Part shown: positions 60,341 to 64,000 of the stretch, piece after piece
Numbering within the stretch: the stretch's first letter is position 1
Layout of the letters: each line of letters opens with the position of its first letter
Source: Gallionella sp.
GTDB lineage: Bacteria; Pseudomonadota; Gammaproteobacteria; Burkholderiales; Gallionellaceae
DNA: 64,000 nucleotides
Direction of reading: 5' to 3'
Assembly: GCA_030645955.1 (NCBI GenBank)
Contig: JAUSMR010000012.1
Location: forward strand, 1-64,000
Translations under genes and position numbers: made by a program
Notes under the pieces: model-generated
The model's database searches: none
What the model was told of the DNA's origin: nothing
The model's input: the letters and a program-made list of their open reading frames with translations, nothing else

Positions 60341-60955
60341 TTATTTCCATTGACCGGTCAGGTATTTCAAATCCTGCGGCTCATCCACATCGTGCAGTAT
60401 CTGTCCGACATGCAGCGACAGACCGAGTTGCCCGATGCGGGCAATGGTGATGTCGGCAACCGCATCGGTACTCCAGGGCATATCGCTGAACAGGAATGGG
60501 CTGTATCGCCGGAGTCCCAGCAGCGCATAGCCGCCGTCGGCAGTGCGATGAATAACCGCATCGTGTTGCTGCAATATTTGCGCGGCTTCGCGCAACAAAC
60601 CGCCGGACATTTCAACGCAGTCCGTGCCGATCAACAGAACCTGTTCAGCATTGGCCAAGGCGCGTTCCGAGGCTCGCGCCAGCCGCGCGCCGAGGTCGCC
60701 TTCGCCCTGATCGGAAATTTCGATGCCTTCCGGGAATGGAATGCCGCGCCATGCGGGATGCCATGAGGGATGATTGATAGCCGGAGTGACACACAATTCG
60801 ACCGTGCCGATCTCTGCGGAAATAGCCTCGTGCAGCGTGTTGAACAGCATCTGCTGCGCCAGCTCGGCAGCCCCCGTCGCACCCAGTGCCAGGATCAGGC
60901 GCGTCTTGGCAAAACCGGGCAGGGGCGCCTTGGCAAAGATGATTACCCTGGTCAT
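60341..60955 (-). CDS. TIGR04282-type arsenosugar biosynthesis glycosyltransferase
   Basis: A 204-residue nucleotidyl- or glycosyl-transferase-like protein: VIIFAKAPLPGFAKTRLILA at the start, LIGTDCVEMSGGLLREA near residue 110 and TADGGYALLGLRRYSPFLF near 137. This is the TIGR04282 family, found with ArsS and TIGR04283 in arsenosugar clusters. ATG 60955 overlaps the TIGR04283 stop by 4 bp. Its exact sugar-transfer step is not established. Confidence 0.85.
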   Translation of the reverse strand: MTRVIIFAKAPLPGFAKTRLILALGATGAAELAQQMLFNTLHEAISAEIGTVELCVTPAINHPSWHPAWRGIPFPEGIEISDQGEGDLGARLARASERALANAEQVLLIGTDCVEMSGGLLREAAQILQQHDAVIHRTADGGYALLGLRRYSPFLFSDMPWSTDAVADITIARIGQLGLSLHVGQILHDVDEPQDLKYLTGQWK

Positions 60956-61638
60956 CGGTATGATTTGGTCAGTTCGCCAGCAGGCACGCCACGCCAGTAT
61001 AACCAGCGCAAGCGCCACATCAGCCATATCGCTTTCCATACTCCATGCGCCTCCCAACGGCGTCCGGAGGTGACTACCCGGTCCGTCAGGCAAATTGGCC
61101 CGGACAGCGCCAACAGCCGCCTGGACAACTCGATATCCTCCATCAATGGCTGATCCGGAAAACCTCCCGCTGACTCGAAGGCACGGCGCGTCATAAACAT
61201 GGCCTGATCGCCGGTAGCGATTCCGGTAAGGCGCGAACGCAAATTCATCAGGCTGGCGACCACCGGCAACATGAATGAGCGGCCTGCGATGCGCACATCA
61301 AAACGCCCCCATGCATATTCGCGGGCTCCTCCGCCACGCCGAATGGCGGTTTCGATGGCCCGCTCCGCGGAGGGTGGCAGCGCGGTGTCGGCATGCAGAA
61401 ACAGCAAAATATCGCCCCGGGCGACTGCCGCGCCGGCATTCATTTGCCGCGCTCGTCCGCGCTCGCTGCGAATTACCTGTGTGCCCGCGCGTAAAGCTGC
61501 CTGCCGGGAATCATCCACGCTCCCTCCGTCCACGACAATTACTTCAGTGTCGCGGCCGCATAACGACGCGAGATGCCCGAGCATGCTTGGCAAGCCTTCT
61601 GCTTCATTGAGCACCGGGATAATGATTGAGAGTCGCAT
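60952..61638 (-). CDS. TIGR04283-type arsenosugar biosynthesis glycosyltransferase
   Basis: A 228-residue GT2 protein: MRLSIIIPVLNEAEGLPSML, VIVVDGGSVDDSRQAA, FLHADTALPPSA and a conserved GDQAMFMTRRAFESAGGFPD near residue 145. This matches TIGR04283, a partner of TIGR04282 and ArsS in arsenosugar synthesis. It lies in a tight minus-strand operon after the TVP38 gene (38-base gap). Confidence 0.88.
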   Translation of the reverse strand: MRLSIIIPVLNEAEGLPSMLGHLASLCGRDTEVIVVDGGSVDDSRQAALRAGTQVIRSERGRARQMNAGAAVARGDILLFLHADTALPPSAERAIETAIRRGGGAREYAWGRFDVRIAGRSFMLPVVASLMNLRSRLTGIATGDQAMFMTRRAFESAGGFPDQPLMEDIELSRRLLALSGPICLTDRVVTSGRRWEAHGVWKAIWLMWRLRWLYWRGVPAGELTKSYR

Positions 61639-61676
61639 GTCCGATAAACTGGAAACAGTCATTGAAAATGGTCACG

Positions 61677-62351
61677 TTACTTTTGCATCGCCTGGACAAT
61701 TCGTTTGGCGATCAACGGAAACACGCCAAGCAACGCGAAGGACAGCAACACCTGCGCCGACATGATGTCGGACAGGCTCTCGATGTGCGCCAATTGCGTG
61801 CCCGCATTCACATACACCATAGTGCCGGCCAACATGCCCAGCTGGCTGACCCAGTAAAAGGTGCGTGTAGGGATTTGAGTCAGGCCCATCAGCAGGTTGA
61901 TCAGGAAGAACGGAAAGAGCGGCACGAGGCGAAGCATGAAAAGATAAAGCGCTCCATCCTTCGCCATACCTTCATTGATTCCTTTTAGCTTGTCGCCAAA
62001 GTGGCGCTGGACATAGTCGCGCAACAGGTAACGCGAGGTCAGGAACGCAAGGGTCGCGCCAATAGATGACGCAAAAGACACCAGCAGCGTGCCCTGCCAA
62101 AGACCGAATAAGGCGCCTATCGCCAACGACATGATCGTCGCACCCGGCAAGGACAGCGCCACGACGATAACGTACAGCACAAAAATAATCAGTGTGACCT
62201 GCCAGGGGGACTGCGCTAGCATGGCCGCGAATTTCCCCTGGCTCTCCTTTAGCGCGCTTAGTGTCAGGTATTGATCAAGACCCATGCCAAAAAACAGCGC
62301 AATGGCCGCGACAACCAGCAAGGCAAGAATTGCTTTTTTCACGCCACCCAC
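61677..62351 (-). CDS. TVP38/TMEM64 membrane protein 2
   Basis: A 224-residue membrane protein with the TVP38 pattern LSLPGATIMSLAIGALFGLW, an amphipathic YLLRDYVQRHFGDKL, and LFMLRLVPLFPFFLINLLMG. It probably starts at GTG 62351 directly after the ArsS stop, or at GTG 62342 (MKKAILALL). Its place in the arsenosugar operon suggests transport or membrane handling of the product. It is divergent from the TVP38 protein at 31992. Confidence 0.8.
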   Translation of the reverse strand: MGGVKKAILALLVVAAIALFFGMGLDQYLTLSALKESQGKFAAMLAQSPWQVTLIIFVLYVIVVALSLPGATIMSLAIGALFGLWQGTLLVSFASSIGATLAFLTSRYLLRDYVQRHFGDKLKGINEGMAKDGALYLFMLRLVPLFPFFLINLLMGLTQIPTRTFYWVSQLGMLAGTMVYVNAGTQLAHIESLSDIMSAQVLLSFALLGVFPLIAKRIVQAMQK

Positions 62352-63314
62352 TCAGTTGTGCAGCGCACCGCCGCAACTGCTGCCCTGTCCCGCAGTACAG
62401 CCATAGCAGTGATCGGCGACACGAACAAGGTTGCCCTGCAAACCGGTTTGCAGCAGGTCGCGCAGATGCGGACGTCCTTCACCCGGCAGCGCCAGCCCGA
62501 GCTGCTGGTTGAAATCACAGTCATACAGATAACCCTGCCAATCCACGCTGACAAGATTGCGGCACATTACGCTGGCGGCATTGGCGGCGGAAAAATTTTC
62601 CTTCAGCAAGAGCATGTAATCATTGAATTGCCCCCTGGAGATCAGCGTGCTGCCAAAACGCTGGATGGGCATATTGGTCATCACGAACAGCTGATTGAAG
62701 ACGATGCCAAAACGTTCGAACAATTCGCGCTTGTAAGCCGCCTGCAACGCCACTTGATCGGGGGGCAGTGAGGAGCCTTGCGGGTTGTAGACCAGATTCA
62801 GGGTGAGGCCGCTGTCTTCGCGTCCATAACCCAGTGCGTTGAGTTGCAATAGCGCCGTGATGCTTTTATCAAACACGCCCTCTCCGCGTTGCCTGTCTAC
62901 ATTTTCTGATAAATAACACGGTAGCGATGCCACCACTTCCACCTTATGGCCGGCCAGGAATTCGGCGAGGCCATCCTGTCCGTGCTCAAACAGGATTGTC
63001 AGGTTACAGCGGTCGATCACACGCACACCCAGGGCGGTTGCCTTGCCTACCAGATCGCGGAACTTGCGATGCAGTTCCGGCGCCCCACCGGTCAGGTCGA
63101 GCGTCCCAATCTGGCGCGCTGCCAGCACCTGAAGGATGAGTTCCAGCGACTCCTCATCCATCATTTCCTTGCGGTTGGGGCCAGCGTTGACGTGGCAATG
63201 CAAACAGGTCTGATTGCATTGATAGCCCAAATTGACCTGTAGCGTGTCGAGTTTACCGCGATGCAATACAGTGAATTCGGTGACTTGTAGCAGGGGTAAA
63301 ACGGCGCGCATCAT
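62352..63314 (-). CDS. arsS: Arsenosugar biosynthesis radical SAM protein ArsS
   Basis: A 320-residue radical SAM enzyme. The cluster-binding Cys residues are in YQCNQTCLHCHVNAGPNR (CxxxCxxC), LTGGAPELHRKF is the SAM-binding GGE-type strand, and the C-terminal Cys set (CDFNQQ, CYGCTAGQGSSCGGA) would bind extra iron-sulfur clusters, as in the TIGR04167 ArsS family. ArsS transfers 5'-deoxyadenosyl to dimethylarsenite as the first step to arsenosugars. It heads the operon ArsS-TVP38-TIGR04283-TIGR04282. Either of two adjacent ATGs at 63314 may start it. Confidence 0.9.
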   Translation of the reverse strand: MMRAVLPLLQVTEFTVLHRGKLDTLQVNLGYQCNQTCLHCHVNAGPNRKEMMDEESLELILQVLAARQIGTLDLTGGAPELHRKFRDLVGKATALGVRVIDRCNLTILFEHGQDGLAEFLAGHKVEVVASLPCYLSENVDRQRGEGVFDKSITALLQLNALGYGREDSGLTLNLVYNPQGSSLPPDQVALQAAYKRELFERFGIVFNQLFVMTNMPIQRFGSTLISRGQFNDYMLLLKENFSAANAASVMCRNLVSVDWQGYLYDCDFNQQLGLALPGEGRPHLRDLLQTGLQGNLVRVADHCYGCTAGQGSSCGGALHN

Positions 63315-63380
63315 GTTCCTCGGTGTGATCGGTGAAGCCCTTTCGAAACCATTTCTCCTGCAAACCGGCCAACACCAGGT

Positions 63381-63995
63381 TCAAGGAACCAACCCAACGG
63401 TGATTATCGCTTCATAGGTCCCGTTTTTGCCATAAAGGTTTGAAAAAGCATACTTTGGCAGCGTTGTCATGGCCATCTCAAGCACATCGTCCAGTCCAGA
63501 ATCGATCATAACGAATCTGTCATGCACGTCCGGGGTATCTGGATTGTCATGCAGCTGGGCAAATATATGCATCTGATAATGAGACGCAAAAAAGGAGTCC
63601 GGATACTTTAAACTGACCGTAATATCGGTTTTTGGCGCCTTGTTCCCCGTGTTTATCCTGATCTCATATGGCAAACGAGGCCCTGTGGCATCTGCCTCAA
63701 AAATATTCTGCTTTGAAAGAGAAGTGGTAATGGACATCCTGACATTCTGAGTGCCGTCAAAAGCGCCAGCAGGAAATTCGATAGTTGCATATTCCTTAAG
63801 AATAACCTTATCTCCAAGAGGAGGTATTTTAGTGGTCACAGTCTGCTCTTTCAGGCTCATTATGGTCAAGATAATCGGTGCATCACTTGCCCACTCAACC
63901 GAAACAACATTTTTCTTTTGGAGTTTTACGGGTTTTGTAAGCATCTTGAACTGCTTACCAAGTTCGGCAGACGAGAAAATGGTCTTCCCGTTCAT
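63381..63995 (-). CDS. Hypothetical beta-rich protein, possibly partial
   Basis: A 204-residue frame beginning MNGKTIFSSAELGKQFKMLT. It has beta-sandwich-like stretches (ATIEFPAGAFDGTQNVRMSI recalls ZU5-like folds), no signal peptide and no recognised family. The ATG lies 5 bases from the window edge and there is no sign of a ribosome-binding site, so the gene may extend beyond it. It is on the same strand as the arsenosugar operon, 66 bases before ArsS, but not evidently part of it. Confidence 0.45.
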   Translation of the reverse strand: MNGKTIFSSAELGKQFKMLTKPVKLQKKNVVSVEWASDAPIILTIMSLKEQTVTTKIPPLGDKVILKEYATIEFPAGAFDGTQNVRMSITTSLSKQNIFEADATGPRLPYEIRINTGNKAPKTDITVSLKYPDSFFASHYQMHIFAQLHDNPDTPDVHDRFVMIDSGLDDVLEMAMTTLPKYAFSNLYGKNGTYEAIITVGLVP

Positions 63996-64000
63996 CTTGA

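Overview
The window reads as about 64 kb of a betaproteobacterial chromosome. Protein flavour and the mix of sulfide, arsenic and cytochrome genes suggest a Nitrosomonadales/Gallionellaceae-type organism, but this is inference: there is no rRNA or other marker gene, and I recognised no tRNA and no CRISPR array. Coding density is high in most blocks, broken by repeat-rich, mosaic stretches.

Layout. 0.2-5.6 kb: two family-2 glycosyltransferases, a DUF547 protein and a GT-C mannosyltransferase-like protein on the minus strand around a secreted tandem rhodanese. 5.7-14.3 kb: a corrinoid methyl-transfer operon (corrinoid protein, two MtaA/UroD-type methyltransferases, a BtuM-like cobalamin transporter, a RamA-like reductive activase, a hydantoinase/ASKHA protein and a DUF1638 protein) behind a strongly structured leader. 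14.6-16.8 kb: arsM, vapBC and an antidote gene. 17.0-20.2 kb: a complete recombinase-in-trio (RIT) element with 34-bp terminal inverted repeats. 20.4-25.0 kb: an AT-richer accessory block with a HigB/ImmA-type toxin-antitoxin pair and, facing it, a four-gene operon (DUF4031, thymidylate-synthase-like with a dCMP-type Asp, UDG-like, aGPT-pyrophosphorylase-like). This operon is the best candidate here for an undescribed nucleotide or DNA-base modification system. 25.5-31.9 kb: a COG0523 GTPase, a second DUF1638 copy, a second copy of the structured leader, a 905-residue lipoprotein with six rhodanese domains, and an outer-membrane barrel. 32-39.5 kb: a TVP38 protein, an arsM-pstSCAB operon, a MerA-like flavoprotein and an ArsR-rhodanese regulator. 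39.6-44.8 kb: DsrE, a gutted SQR gene, an RND/MMPL exporter, a LolA-like protein and a porin. 45-56.6 kb: a defence island (type III-like restriction-modification with a controller protein, a frameshifted AAA/TOPRIM ATPase, a D12 adenine methylase and a DUF1828 pair). 56.7-60.3 kb: mosaic gene fragments, an intact SQR, a SHOCT protein and a pentaheme cytochrome. 60.3-63.3 kb: an arsenosugar cluster (two glycosyltransferases, TVP38, ArsS).

The theme tying the window together is arsenic and sulfur. Two ArsM enzymes, ArsS and the TIGR04282/TIGR04283 enzymes would convert arsenite to methylarsenicals and arsenosugars. The MerA-like, TVP38, ArsR-rhodanese and Pst genes fit uptake, redox and control of arsenic and phosphate. 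Rhodaneses, DsrE and SQR handle sulfane sulfur. Repeated leaders, DUF1638 paralogues, MITE-like and REP-like palindromes and truncated gene copies show repeated local duplication and insertion.
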